Positions 1 through 20,570 of a stretch of DNA of 64,000 nt are shown one piece after another. Within the stretch, counting starts at the first letter, position 1. Each line of letters starts with the position of its first letter. Source of the DNA: Epiperipatus broadwayi. Taxonomy: Eukaryota; Onychophora; Udeonychophora; Euonychophora; Peripatidae. Made by a program: the position numbers and the translations under genes. The notes under the pieces are model-generated. The model searched no databases, was not told where the DNA came from, and was given only the letters and a program-made list of their open reading frames with translations. Where the stretch lies: positions 27,501 to 91,500 of the forward strand of contig JAQFVV010006646.1 of the NCBI GenBank assembly GCA_028023455.1, given 5' to 3'.

Positions 1-280
1 AGAAGATGTGAAAATTTAATGCATGTTTTAGGTCATCAATGTATACATTAAATAATAAAGGTGCAAGAACACTGCCTTGAGGCACCCCAGTGAAGCAATA
101 ATATGGTAATGACAATTTATTGTTAAACCTCACACAAGACATTCTATCCTTAAGAAAAGAGTGAAACCAATTTATTAATAATTTGGAAAAAACCTAACCT
201 ACAAAGCTTTTGAAGAAGAATTTTATGATTAACTCTATCAAAAGCCTTGGACATATCAAAATGAACAACATCTAACCTAG
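1..280 (-). mobile_element. Jockey/CR1-like LINE (family A), internal RT fragment
   Basis: The minus strand encodes a piece of reverse transcriptase that is nearly collinear with the longer copy at 3829-4070 (same stretch beginning AGAAGATGTGAAAATTTAAT on the plus strand). It covers the region around the PQG motif and the motif-A side of the palm. The copy runs off the left edge of the window. On the right it stops abruptly at about 280, where the sequence becomes (ATG)n then (AAT)n, so this junction is its 5' truncation point. Stops and indels make it non-coding. Assignment to the Jockey/CR1 superfamily rests on the sister copy; the exact clade is unresolved. Confidence 0.8.
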
Positions 281-5235
<4,955 letters not shown>

Positions 5236-5540
5236 TGGGAAAAACACTAGACGACATTCTTCAACATTTCAAAACAAGCTAATGCAGATAAAAAGTAGGG
5301 ACAAATTGATCACCCACCCAGACATATATGCAGCCACTTGGTCCCAGATCAAGCAAAGATCAAGGCTATAATGAAGCTTCAGATGACAGGAATTATGAAC
5401 AAAGACTATGTTATGTATTTGATTATAACTACACAAATCAACTCATGTACAATCAATATGTAAATCTATTTTATCAGTGTATTTTTTTCTGGTGATATCA
5501 TATTTAATCTACTTATCGTGCAATAAAGTATATGGTTGAA

Positions 5541-5543
<3 letters not shown>
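5236..5543 (+). mobile_element. Tx1/L1-like LINE (family 1), 3'-terminal fragment
   Basis: Only the last part of ORF2 and the 3' UTR remain. One frame reads GKNTRRHSSTFQNKL and then DIYAATWSQIKQ before a stop near 5370. This matches the C-terminal signature of the copies ending at 2667 and 10280. The tail reads CAATAAAG...GGTTGAAAT and then AAT repeats, a diverged form of the TTTGAAACAT terminus. The fragment is bounded by trinucleotide arrays on both sides. Confidence 0.8.
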
Positions 5544-5584
<41 letters not shown>

Positions 5585-5646
5585 TTAATAATAATAATAA
5601 GAAGAAGAAGAAAAAGAAGAACAACAACAACAACAATAATAATGAT
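5544..5646. repeat. Mosaic trinucleotide array (AAT/AAG/AAC)n
   Basis: AAT units pass into AAG, then AAC, then AAT again. All units have the form AAN, consistent with point-mutated and re-expanded (AAT)n. It lies between two Tx1-like copies in the same orientation. Confidence 0.95.
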
Positions 5647-8600
5647 AAGCAAGCAGAAAGCATAATAATAAATAAAATGACCACAGAAATCATGGATAAA
5701 ATAACTCAGTATTACCCATTGCAGAAAAGCACACCAATAGAAAACAGAAAAAAATACAAAAAAAAAAAACAAGAAAAAGTAAGAAAATTAAAATGAACAA
5801 GTAAGAAGATAACCAGATTAATTTAGCAGAAAAAAACCACAGCAGAGGAAATCAACACAGAACAAACCACAGCAGAAAAAAAAAATAAAAAACCGCCACA
5901 TTATAGCACACGTATCCAAACACAAACAGAATCACCACAGAACAAAACACAAACAAAAAGGCAGAATAAATGAAAGACCAAATAAAAAATTCTTTCACAT
6001 TATAAATTCAATTTAATGAAGATTAAGATAGGGGCAATAACTGTTCAAGGATTAAATTCGAAAAAAAATACAAGAAATCAATTCCTGGATACAACAACTC
6101 AAACCTACCATATTAGGACTTGTAGAAACAAAAATTTATAACGGATCACAGATAAATACAGCACAACTTATGAGTAAAATGGGAATCTGTGAAGGCTCTA
6201 GAGACACACTAACACCCTCAAGTGGCACCAGAATATGGATTAGCCAAAAAAGTATCTTCACAATATTTGTAATATTATACATTGACGCAAATCTATTAAT
6301 AACCATGTTCAATAATAAAAATATCTCAATAAATATTATATTTGTATACATATCACCAGGTCCAACTGTAATTAACAGAATAATAATAACAATTAACTAA
6401 ATCTTCTCAAACAATTCCTACCAAACTATTCTTATGGGAGATTTCAACATGAGTTATAAAAATTATTACAAAATGAATACATCAGTTAACAATTCCACTC
6501 ATGAGTGCAGAAGGTTTTGTACAACCTAAGTCTCTATTGTTTATAACAATAGACATGGAACTTTAATAGATGTTAATACTGGCAAAACTCACTATACATA
6601 TTGCCACACACAGCAACTAGTGTAATCAGTGGATGCCAGAAGGCTTGTGCATAGTATTCCCATCTATTGCCTACTCATCCAATATCCCCAGATTAGTTTC
6701 TGACCTGTGGCCTTCATCAGTGAGGAGCTTTGGAACTGAGAGCACTGCACCTAGATCTTAGGATCTAATGCAACACTCCAGCAGCTACCTTTATCTCTAC
6801 TTAACTATAAAACTATGAATCTTAAACTGAAAACACTTTAATGTTTTCAATGCAAGCCCATTAGCTTATATAGCCATATGGATTTGAACTCAGTTCAGTA
6901 CACATATATTTGGTGTCTTTGGTTTATTAATAACCATAGCCACCACTATTGTATTAGTCAGGATTAGTTTTAAGCCAACAAACATCACATTATCACCACT
7001 TCTTATGCTTGTGTATAACTGTTGTTAAAACAGGCAAAACTCGCTATACATATTGCCACTAACATCAAACTAGAGTAATCAATGGATGCCAGAAAGTTTG
7101 TGCATAAAATCCCCATCTAGTGCCTTAAGTGGAGATAAAGTTTGCCGCTGGAGGGTTGCATTAGATTCTAATATCTAGGTGCAGTGCTGTCAGATCCAAG
7201 GCTCCTTACTGACCAAGGCCACAAGCCATAAATTAGTCTGGGAATATTCGATGAATAGGAACTAGATGGGAATTTTATGCACAAGCCTTCTGGTATCCAT
7301 TGATTACTCTAGCTTGCTGTGTGTGGCAATAAGTATAGTGAGTTTTGCCTGTTTTAATAACAGTTATACACAAGCATAAAAAGTGGTGTCATATGATGTT
7401 TATTAACTTTAATAGATCTAATGATTTATTCCTCAACGCTGCATCATTCTATAGAACTTACAATTTCCCCAACACCTTTTTCAGACCATACAGCACAGAT
7501 ATTATTGCTAAATATACACACACACAACAGCATAATAATTAATGTGCAGAAAACTATCAGGATCCTACTACAAGATAACACTATAGATTCATTCTCCTCA
7601 AAGATTTAAATAATGATAAATAAAATAAATCAGCTATAATTAGACCCAATATCCAGATACATAGCATACACCAACATGCTTTTATTAAAAAAAAAACACA
7701 TCACACAAAACTCAATCCTTCCCTCCAGACTAATCACATTAGCAGATGAAATACATAAAAAAATCCATCTGTCTAAACCAGTTCAACATAATCAAACAAA
7801 TATAATAAAACTGACCCAGCTCTATAAACAAACTTGCAAAAAATTATAACAGTATCTATGCATAAAAAAAATCCCCTAGTGCAGCTGCACCCGTGGATGC
7901 ACAATTACATCAGGTGGGTTTGGGATACCCAGCCACAAATAAAGTTTTAAAGTGCTGGAACATCATTGCATCTACATATAGCCATTTCCAACAAAGTTAA
8001 GTAAGCATGCAAAATTCATGCAAAATTCACACCCACAGAAGATTATTTTGGAATTACTGAAAATGAGATGCCATTTAAAATCGAGGATTTTAAGGTAATG
8101 TTAGCATCAATCCCTGCCACATGTCTCACAGGTTCCCCAGGCACTCCACAGTTCATACTTGCACATTTTAGCCAAATTACAAATATTTACCTGAGTCAAC
8201 TAGAAAATCAAATATCACATAAAATATATGGCATACAGGGATTATACAATATACCAATGGTACCATTCATGAAAAAAATACTTTATTACCAAGATCATCA
8301 AGTTAAGATATATCTCAATGAAGCCTTTAAAAATTAATCTGCTAGAAAAAGTAATAAAGGTTAAAACTGAGCCATTCATACTTACAAAAATATCACAACA
8401 TCAATATGTAAGAAAGGCTCATCCACAGGTCAGCCAACCCTAATCTTTAAAACTATAGTTAACTCAGTAAATAAGAAGTAGTAATATGCTCCATTTGAAG
8501 TATAACTAGATTTTGAAAGTGCTTTCGACTCAGTACCAATAAAAAATTTACTAAACCAACTAAAGGAAACACAAATACTACAATCAATATTATACACAAT

Positions 8601-10280
8601 AGTCCATCTACTTTTAAACAGAGATGTACAAATCACACTTAACAAAAGAACATCATCATCATTCTATCCTACTCAATAAATATCACAAGGTTCACCAATG
8701 AGTACACTACTGTTCACATTATACATAAATCCTTTATTAGAAGAGATTGAAAAAAATAGGAGTGTTAATACCAAATAACAAAAAATACATTCCTTGTATA
8801 GCTTATATGGATGATATTACAATATTTGTAACATCAATAAAGCAACTACAAGCACTACAAAACATCATAGACGATTATACAAAAAAATTCAAACTTAAAA
8901 ACAATATTAATAAGTCAGTTGCTTGGACAAGATTTACAGGGAAAATAAATAAACAAATTTATCAAGGAAAGCCCAGATATTGTCAAGGTTTTCCATTTTA
9001 TCTGGAATGAATCAAATGAGAACAGAAATACAAAACAAACTTAAAGTGGATGCAGAAACTATCACAGAATCATTATCCAGATCATATCTATCAATATACG
9101 CAAATGCATCACTATTCAATCAACTCATAATGTCAAAAATATATTGCTTCTTATCAATAATCAGTTTAACAAAACCATTTATAGCCTCAATTAACTCATT
9201 TTGTAACAAACTACTATGGAAGAGGAAAATAGTTACCATTTCAATAAAGCAACCTAACTAACCAACAAAATGGAATGGTCTGGGATTTCACTCAATATCA
9301 GTGTTTCATGCACAAAATTAAAAGATTTCCAGATATTGAACCAATATTGGAAATCACACTCACAGATCGCCCACCACCTACAAACATTTATATCTTTACA
9401 TTGTTTGAAAGCATTGAGGGCATCAAAAACAAAGTAACAATGAAAAGTTTTATAAAATATACATACTGGCAAATACATGAATTCTTAACACAAAAACATC
9501 CTGTGAATACCAAATATCTGTATTGGGAATTGATAACAGCTAATTACTTAAAAAATTTAGGAAATGGTACCTGGAACCAAAATGATACGATTTTATAATT
9601 AAATTCAATTTAAAATCATTAGCTACAAGTCACTTTATAAGATATAGAAGATTCTACATAAATATAGATCCCTTTTCCATGCTGTGTCACAGGGATGAGG
9701 AAACACATGACCTTTTCATATAAAACTGTTCAAGACTTGAAAAAGTAAAACAGATGATGGTTGGTGGATATAGGAAAAATGGAACCACAAAAGACGAGAT
9801 ACTATAAACATTCAAAAATAATGAAATACCAGCCATAAGGGCAGCCACATTCAGATTATATGCATTCTGGCATACCATATGCACTTTTAGATTGGGGAAC
9901 AACACAAAAAGGCACCCTAACACCTATAAAAACAAATTGCAAAAAGTAAGGCAAAGACACAGCATTATGACATCACCTGAGATCTTTGCAGAACATGGTC
10001 TCTTTTTAAAATACAGGCTGCTTTGTAATAAAAGATATAATAGAAAAAGGAAAAAGCAAACAAAATTTAATGTTGCAAAAATGATACAAGCAAGAAGCAA
10101 CAGGGTGGAACATGAAGAATTAAATATGTGGAAAAAGTCATACAGGGAAATATGAAATACAAAGAGACTAATCAAACATACAAACTGTAATGTAATAACT
10201 ATGTAAACCTATGTATAACACTATGTATAATCAACAACCAATGTAACCACTTGTTTTAAATAAAGTTACCTTTGAAACAT
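5647..10280 (+). mobile_element. Tx1/L1-like LINE (family 1), nearly complete ORF2
   Basis: The most complete uninterrupted-in-order member of family 1 apart from one nested insertion. It begins within the lysine-rich end of ORF1 (5650-5800). An APE-type endonuclease starts at 6016 (KIKIGAITVQGLNS, then LVETKIYNGS near 6120 and LMGDFNMSYK near 6435). The endonuclease is split by a foldback element at 6572-7404 and resumes with a SDHTAQ box near 7482. RT follows, with a catalytic YMDD at 8804-8815 and GFPFYLE near 8990. The C-terminal Cys/His segment starts CHRDEETHD near 9685 and is followed by GNNTKRHPNTYKNKL near 9895; the last frame stops near 10155. The 3' end is TAAAGTTACCTTTGAAACAT. Many stops and frameshifts mean no intact protein. 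The 5' end abuts a trinucleotide mosaic, so ORF1 is largely missing. Confidence 0.88.
6572..7404. mobile_element. Foldback/MITE-like element, copy 1, with 13-bp target duplication
   Basis: The 13-mer AACTTTAATAGAT occurs at 6559-6571 and again at 7405-7417, flanking the insert. The LINE endonuclease frame resumes directly after it (TLID before, LIDLMIYSS after). Both ends carry a long inverted repeat that includes GGCAAAACTCACTATAC on the left and its complement on the right (about 7335-7355), extending more than 100 bp inward. A second partial arm in direct orientation begins near 7031, so the element looks internally rearranged or doubled. No coding potential is visible. It is related to the element at 37921-38617. 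The transposase family is unknown; a 13-bp duplication is longer than usual for common cut-and-paste superfamilies. Confidence 0.82.
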
Positions 10281-10380
10281 CATCAGCATAATCATCATCA
10301 TCATAATAATAATAATGGATGATGATGATGATAATGATAATAATAAGAAGAAGAAGAACAACAAGAATAATAATAATAAT
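10281..10380. repeat. Mosaic trinucleotide array (CAT/AAT/GAT/AAG)n
   Basis: Degenerate three-base repeats with CATCAG, CATAAT, ATGATG, AAGAAG and AAT units. It directly follows a TTTGAAACAT LINE terminus and precedes the next 5'-truncated Tx1-like copy. Confidence 0.93.
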
Positions 10381-12559
<2,179 letters not shown>

Positions 12560-13552
12560 TCAATTCAATATCCATTTATTATGTGCATTTCAACATTTAC
12601 ACTTTAACAATAAAAATTAAAAAAAATAACAATGATAATAATTAAAATTAAAAAAAAAACAATTATAAGCAAATATAAGCTACATACATAAAATTATATA
12701 TACATATATGTTCATAATTATACATTTAGTTGTTTTTTAACATTCATCACAAATTGATCGCAAAAAATATCAATTTTATTAAAAGTTAGATTATATACCA
12801 TTTGCAATCTATTAATAACTGATTTACCAAAGAAAGTATTTTTACATATACTAATCTTGAAAGTTTGTATTTCTCTTAATAAACGACAAGGTACTTTCAA
12901 TTCTGTTTTTGATATACAGTTACTGACATAAATTTTTCCATCAATCAATTTTTTGAGTAATACCATATCTTTCAACATTCTCCTTTCTTTCAATACTGTT
13001 TTAACAATTTAACATTTACCCATTATTAATTTATTAAATCTTTTTTCAATATTATACATTTTAGACTGAATATTAATCAGATTGAAGTTCCATATACAAG
13101 AATTATATTCTAAAAGTATAGCAACAATAGAAAAAAATAACCTATATTTTATGGAAATAGATAAATCTCTCCCATATCTCAAAATACAGCCCATCTTTCT
13201 GTATGCTTTATTAATAATACATTTAATATGCGCATTAAAAGTAAAATTTCTACAAAATATAACTCCTAAATCAGATACGGTCTCTTTATATTTAATAACA
13301 CCATTCTCAATTTTATATTGATAAACAGATTTTTTAGTTTTATTAGTATAGGAAACAATGCATGTTTTATTAATGTTAATCTCCATGTTGTTATACCTAC
13401 ACCATATAATAAAACTATCTATATCCTTTTGAAACTCAATATGATCACTATAAGTAATAATTCTTTTAAATAACTTACAATCATCAGCATAAGTAAGTAT
13501 CATACTATTTTTTATGCTATGATCAAGATCACACATATAAACATTAAAAAGC
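12560..13552 (-). mobile_element. Jockey/CR1-like LINE (family B), 3' RT half
   Basis: The minus strand has a long readable frame (about 13009-13552) with LLFNVYMCDLDHSIK, the catalytic TYADDCKLF, the thumb ININKTCIVSY, and VSDLGVIF, then a continuation at 12718-12993. It is very close to the copy at 32882-35485: both share the sequence ending in ACATTAAAAAGCAA on the plus strand. At 13552 that shared sequence is replaced by (AAT)n, so the copy is 5'-truncated at the array. The 234-residue frame that appears to start upstream is an artefact of poly-Leu translation of the array. One stop separates the two C-terminal pieces. Confidence 0.87.
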
Positions 13553-13689
<137 letters not shown>

Positions 13690-13904
13690 ACTATGGTAAC
13701 TATAGCATAGCACGGTTTTTCAAACAAATATTATTGACGTAAAACATTAAAAATACCTGAAGATTCTAGGAACTTCAAGGTAAAATTTAGTTATAAATAT
13801 TTTGGTTTTCAAACATAATTAAATTATTTATTCATTTTCAAAAAAAAAATATTAGATATTTATAATAATTATTACTAATCAGTTTCTGAAGTGATACTTT
13901 GAAA

Positions 13905-14785
13905 ATGGCTATTTCTAATAACAACGAGCATTTCGCAAATATTAAAAATATGTCTATTAAATTCCCAAAGTTATCTATAAATAACACAGCTATAAATAAT
14001 ACTTACGCCAGCGTTACTAAAAATTCAGAAACTACTAGTGATAAAAAAATGTTTACTCAAAAAGTCGCAAAACTAAATCCACGTTTTCGAACGTCAAACA
14101 TAAATGACATTCAAGATTTAGATTTAAGAACACAAGAAACTAGCCTAACGCCAATAATAGACTGGTCAACAGAAATTTTAGAAAATATTTCGAAAAAATG
14201 CAATATCATTCCCCTAATTTTATTTAATTCTTTTAAACTTTTTTTTTCACCAAGATCGCTTGTAATATCTGCTACAGATTTCAAATATTCTCGTCAATCA
14301 CTCTATGATGCGATTACAACACATGACTTATGGTAAACTATATCTAGAATAGTTGATCTCACTAATCCTAGATATATAGCTATCGATTTTTTGAAATAAA
14401 TCAAAAGCAGCGTTTTCAAACTTTAATAAAAAGAATAGGTAACTATGTTTTATTAGCAATAGATTTAAACAAGAAAAGTATTATTTTCGGAATAATAAAA
14501 AATACTTACTTCCGCTACACAATACAAGATTTTCAAAAAATGATACAACCCTTTGGCAAAGTAATATTATTTAAAGAAATATACTCAAAAGATACTCTCA
14601 TACCAATAACAACGAACATCTATAAATTTAAACTAAAACTACACCAAAATAATGATCCAAACTCAATTCTCACACAGATATTAGATCTAGAAGCCATGCT
14701 ATGTTTATGCATAAGGGGATGAAAACCTAAATGTTACACATGTGGACAGAGAGGTCATCTAGCCATTTAATGCAGTGACTTTTCT
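13905..14785 (+). pseudogene. LINE ORF1 (nucleic-acid-binding protein) of family 1, broken
   Basis: The first ATG at 13905 opens a 144-residue frame (MAISNNNEHFANIKN at the start) that stops at 14336. A second piece at 14540-14722 reads as a small alpha/beta RNA-binding-like segment (FGKVILFKEIY). It ends in a CCHC zinc knuckle, C-x2-C-x4-H-x4-C, at 14732-14773 (CYTCGQRGH then a stop then C). Tx1/L1 ORF1 proteins bind the element RNA, and in many Tx1 elements they carry such knuckles. The in-frame TAA inside the knuckle and the TAA at 14334-14336 show decay. A Ser/Thr/Lys-rich stretch at 15074-15403 may be the C-terminal extension of ORF1. Confidence 0.7.
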
Positions 14786-15538
14786 ACATAGCAAAAAACA
14801 AGAACAATGAAACACACAGTCATCAACTTTACAATAAACAGACAATTAACAATTGTCTGGCAAACAACAAAACAGCCACAGATAAAATAAAAATTAATAT
14901 ACAGCAAGATGAAAACAGGATTGAACCCACACAAGAAAATAATAAAATAAAGCATACTTTTTTCTGAAACTAACATAACTCCCACTACTTATATAAAACA
15001 AACTCACTCAAACAATTATAATGCATACCAACAACCTATTGCACCAAATAAGAATGACACAGAGATTGATTCAATGTTCATAGATTCAAATTCACTCACT
15101 TCATCTAATGAAATCAGAAATTCAGAAATAAATAACATGACTCATATAAACATTGATAAAACTTCAACACAAAATATGGAATCTATCACACCACTCATTG
15201 AAACTCCTACACAAGAAAGCAAAAGAAAAACAGGACATCCCAAGTCAGAATACGACAATAAAAAAATTAAAACTGATAATAATGAAAGAATGTCAGACAT
15301 ATCTGATCTTGCAGCTGACAATAGCATACACGTGGAATTCAGTAATCGACTGCTAAATATTAATTCAAAAAGAAATTCATGGTCAACATATAACATCATA
15401 TGAGACTCGCTCATCCACTACACAAACCAATCCTCTACATTAATAACATCATCAAATCAAATAAACAAATTATGATCAAGGTTACATTATAGATCAACTT
15501 GATATCACAATCATCTAACTGAACAATAAAACTACAAT

Positions 15539-17311
15539 ATGAAAATTAAAATAATAGCATTTAATGTTAGAGGCATTAATTCAATATTAAAGTTACACCA
15601 ACTTAACAGATGGATAAACATTGTAAAACAACATATAGTTGGTCTTCTTGAAACCAAAATATACACTGGTTCACTTATAGATCCTTCAAACTATTTAAAC
15701 AAACTTTGTTTTTGTGTCTGTTCACGTGATGCCTCATCTCCATCAGGAAAGACAGGCATGCTTATTTCTTCCACCATTACTTTTTCAACTTTTAAAATTA
15801 TATACATAGACTCAAACTTACTAATTTCCACATTTCACAACTGTATTACAACAATTAACATATTTTTATCTATATTCCTCCATGTCCCTCAATAATATCA
15901 CATATCATTCTCACAATAAACACTTTGATAGCATCAACTGTATATCCTACTATCTTAATTGGTGATTTTAATATGAACTATAATACATTTCCTACTAAAT
16001 GGCTTCACCAACTAGCCCTACCACTTATGAGTGCTGAAGGCTTTCTCCCTTAAAATCTATATCATTTTATAATAGACAGTTTGCATACTCATACATTTAT
16101 GCTTTTTTTCAGCAATGCTCCATCACTTTATTGATATAACATTAAATCCTTCCCCTTTCTCTGGTCACTCTGCACAAACACTCATACTAAATTTAACAGG
16201 TATACAAACTACTCAAACTCCAATAGAAAAAACAATGTGCATAATCTTTCCATCATAAACAACAGAGTTTTTATTTTCAGAAACATATATAATGCTTCAA
16301 AAACTTGATGCCATCGTACTTGATCTAATAGAAAAGTATCTAGCATTCATTAATATTCTATCATTTAATATTAACCATTTAACATACAATTGACCACCAC
16401 CCTCTCATCTTCTAGCAATAGCAGATGAAATACACAAATGGATCACCATGTGCCAACCAGTACATGATTCTCAACAAAATTTATATAAACTCACACACAT
16501 ATATAACAATACATACAATAAAATCAAAGAATAGTTAACTACAAAAAAAAAATCTGTGTTTCTCAACCTCATACATGGTATAGAGGTTACATTCGTTGGG
16601 CACTCGGGCATCCCCCAACATTAAGAGTCCCAATGGCAATACAATTGGAAGATTTCACATATGCTGGCCAAAACATGATAAACCTATTTTAATCACTTTA
16701 AGAAAAAACTCCAGGAACAAAAAACTTTATACCATCATATAAATATTTTGGACAACCAGAAATAGATGCACCATTTAATCCAGGCCAGTTTTCAGCCAAA
16801 CTTGCCACAATCAACAACACATGCCACCCTGAAACAAATGGCATTCCCAAATTTGTTTTTTCCCACTCAAGCCAATTTACTTCACAATATATAAATAATC
16901 TAGGTAACTACCTTTCGCAGAAAATTTACAACATTATATAACTAAATACAATAGCCATTATACCTTTTAATAAAAAAAAACCTTCCCATATCAACACTAA
17001 CAAACCTTCGACCTATTTCTATGGTACCATTAGCCATTAAAATTTTGAAAAAGTCATTAAATTCCAAATTGAACAACATATACTGCCACTAATCTTACTC
17101 TTCCAATTTGCTAAAAAAGTTATCCATAGAACAGGCTGCTTTACTTTTTAAGACAATTATGACTATAGTACAAAAACAAAAAAAGTATGCACCAATTGCT
17201 GTCCAATTAGACATCGAAACAGCTTTTGATTCAGTGCCAATAAAAATAATTCTGAACAAAGTAGCTAACACCACCATCCCTCCTACCCTACTATATATAA
17301 CTGTATATCAT
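15539..17311 (+). pseudogene. LINE ORF2 N-terminal part: APE endonuclease and RT fingers/palm, broken
   Basis: ATG at 15539 begins the apurinic-type endonuclease (KIKIIAFNVRGINS, then LLETKIYTGS). The catalytic LIGDFNMNYN box lies near 15955-15980, with frameshifts between. RT begins after about 16730; motif A is recognisable as QLDIETAFDSVPI (17200-17240). The endonuclease nicks the target and RT then primes on the nick. The frame is lost at 17311, where unrelated sequence begins in place of motif B and the catalytic YMDD box. Numerous stops are present. Confidence 0.78.
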
Positions 17312-17729
17312 CTGTTTTGCTTTGCATGTAAATTTTACCACTACAATTTGAACATTATAAATAATATTATAAAATAAGAACAAAGTGTAAGATGATGTAA
17401 AATGAACATACACCCACATATACAAGTTAAATCTTGGATTGGAGTAGATAACAAGTTAAAAAACAATGAATAACACCTGCTATAGCTTTCCTACAAATTT
17501 TGCTCTCATACCATCATTCCCTGATGTTTTCCATCTTCCTCTTCCATTACTGGACATATATAACTTACAATTTTATCAACGGGTACATCCAATTAAAGTT
17601 TTAGTTCTATTTAAAACCTAATTTTAAACAGTAAATTATATCACAATTCATTTTTCTAAAATAATTATCTCTTGCCATTAATAGCACAAATGTGACTTCT
17701 CACATTTCTTCCTGGTGCCAACCTGGAAG
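17312..17729. other. Non-homologous replacement inside the LINE RT domain
   Basis: Family-1 copies at 471-2667 and 5647-10280 have RT motifs B and C here (about 320 bp). This copy instead has about 420 bp with no RT similarity, then returns to family-1 sequence near 17730 (ATATATACAACCAAAAC) and GFPFYMG. It could be a deletion with filler insertion, or a small unidentified element. I see no clear terminal repeats. Confidence 0.55.
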
Positions 17730-18574
17730 GTCACAATATATACAACCAAAACTTACACAAAAATCTTTCATGGCAACCTACTGCTTTTCTTGGGTTTCCA
17801 TTTTATATGGGAACTAATGGAATGAGACAAAACATACTAAACAAGTTACTTGAAACTGCAACAAAAATATCAAACTCTATTTCAAAGGCTTACCTTTCGG
17901 ATCACCAGGTGGCGATTAATAGTGTTTCAACAACCACTCCAAGCTCCTGCAAATAATAAAATATTAATCGCAAAAAAATAATACTTGAAGCTGAGACAAG
18001 TGCCGTATTAAGTGGGTAAATGACTTTTCATTAAATCCTAAATTATGAAAGGGGATAAAAAACCCAAATCTGCTAAAAGCAAGAATAGAAATCTTTCCGA
18101 TAATATTTCTAATATGGCCGATATGTGCTTGAATATTAGTAATGACAAAATAGACAAAAATTCTGCAAAAGCTGGAAAAAGTTCTCACCAAGTTAGAAAT
18201 TTACCCAATTCACAATTCCCTACCTCTAATGATAATTACTACAACATCTCTGATTCACAAAGTATCAAACCTCATGAAAAGCAAAAGAAATCTGAGGAAA
18301 AAAAATCCTAGTCTATCGTTAGAAATCAATAATGTCGTTATAGAAGACAACATTACTAATTCAAAAGTTATTAAAAATGAGTCAGAATCACCTAAATTAA
18401 TGATTTCTGAAACCTTGAGTAAATCTTCTAATTATCACAGCAACTATACTACCACATATAAAAATAATAGGAACATAAATAAACCAAAAACACTTAGTAC
18501 AATTAGTTTTAAAAAACCGTTTGATGGCGCTACTAGCGATAACATCGTTATGAAAGTGAAAAAGATATTAATGC

Positions 18575-20492
18575 TAAATGGGAAAAGTATTTAGAAAAGA
18601 AGAAGTTGGCTAAAATAGATATTTATAGAGAGAGAATGAAATTGCATAGTAAATTGTTGGAGGATATTAATAAAAGTGGAAGATATGGAAGTAAAAAATT
18701 TTGGAATTATATTAAAAGGAGAAATGTAGGGGAGAGAGAGTTAGTATTACTAGATGATGAGAGAACTGAGTATTACTAGATGATGAGAGAACTGAGTGTA
18801 GTTTTAGAGAAGATTTAGTGAGAATCTTAAATAGTTATGTAATGAATATAGAAAAGATGTTAGATGTGAATGATAGAATGTTAGAAAATATGAAAGAATA
18901 TAGTAATGGGAATATTAGATTTTTAGAAAATGAAATAAAGGAAGTAGAGAAGAAATTGAAAAGTGGGAAGGCAAGAGGATTAGATGGATGGGCAGCAGAG
19001 ATGGTAATGAATTTAGGATATAGGGCAAAAGTAAAGTTATTATTCTGTTTTAATAAAATTTCACAGAATATAGTTTTCCCAAGTAGTTGGAGTAATACAA
19101 AAGTAAGGTTATTATTTAAAGGAAAGGGGAAAGATCATAGAAAGTTGAATAATTATAGACCGATAGCGGTAACATCAGTTTTATATAAAGTTTTCTCATA
19201 TATGGTGGCTAGTAAAGTTGTAAAATGGATGGAAGGGATTAATGTAGTAGGTAAAATGCAAGGAGGTTTTAGATTAGATAGGCGTATAGGAGATAGTTTA
19301 TTTGTAGTTACACAACTTATGGATATGAGTAGGAATGCAGATAAACAGTTATATATGAGTTTTATAAATATAAAGAAGGCATATGATAGTGTAAATAGAA
19401 ATAGATTATGAATAAGTTTAGCAAATTTGGGAATGGATGAAGCTTTAATAGATATTATTAAGAAATTATATGAAAATAATTATATATATCAATTAGAGAA
19501 TATAGAATCAATTAAAGTTAAAAATGGTGTGCGACTAAGGCAAGGATGCCCTATGTCACCTATTTTGTTTGTGTTGTATTTGAGTGAAATGGAAAGAGCA
19601 ATAGAAAGATTAGGAAGAGAGATAGAGATACCGTTAATAGGTAGTAAGGGAGTATATATTTTGTCAGGTCTTTTTTTTGCGGATGATATATTTTTGTGTG
19701 CAGAAAAAAGAGAAGATATGGAAGTTATGTTGAGGACATGTGCAAGGGTGGGTAAAGAGATGGGGGATTGAATTTAGTGAAGAAAAATCAAATATAATGA
19801 TGGTTAATACTGAGGAAAGAGAAGATGTAGAATTTTTATTGGGATATATTAAGTGTGGTGAATAGATATAGTTAATTGGGAATTATTTTAAGTAATCAGA
19901 AAAATTATTTGGATGAATGGGAGAAAAAATTGATAAATGAAGTAAAGAAAAGAAAGAGATTGATAAAGAAATTAACACTATTTTCATATAATAAATATGA
20001 TGTAGCTAGAATTGTATGGAAAGGAGTTGCAGTAGCAGGGTTAACATATGGTAATGATGCATTATATGTTAGTAAAAAGATATTAGATTTAGAAAAAGCT
20101 CAAAGGGAAGTGAAGACATGCATTGGATGCAGAAGTATGGACAGCAAGGGAGGCAATTCAAGAAGAAATGGGATGGTCAAGTTTTCATATGAGAGATGCA
20201 AAAATAAAAATGAAAATGTTTGGTAGATTGCAGTTTATGGATAATAAAAGAATAGCTAAAATAGTATTTAATTGGGTTATGAGTAAATGGCAGGTAACAA
20301 GATGGGTGAGAAAGGTAATGCGGTATGCAAAAGATTTGGATAAAGAATTTATATCAGTATATTTGTACAAAAGATGGGATGATTGTGTTAAAAGGATTAT
20401 TGAATGTTATAGTAGTAAGGAATGGGATAAAATAATAAATTTATTAATAAAGACTAGGGAGTTAGAGAGATGGAGAAATAGTATGGAGAGTA

Positions 20493-20570
<78 letters not shown>

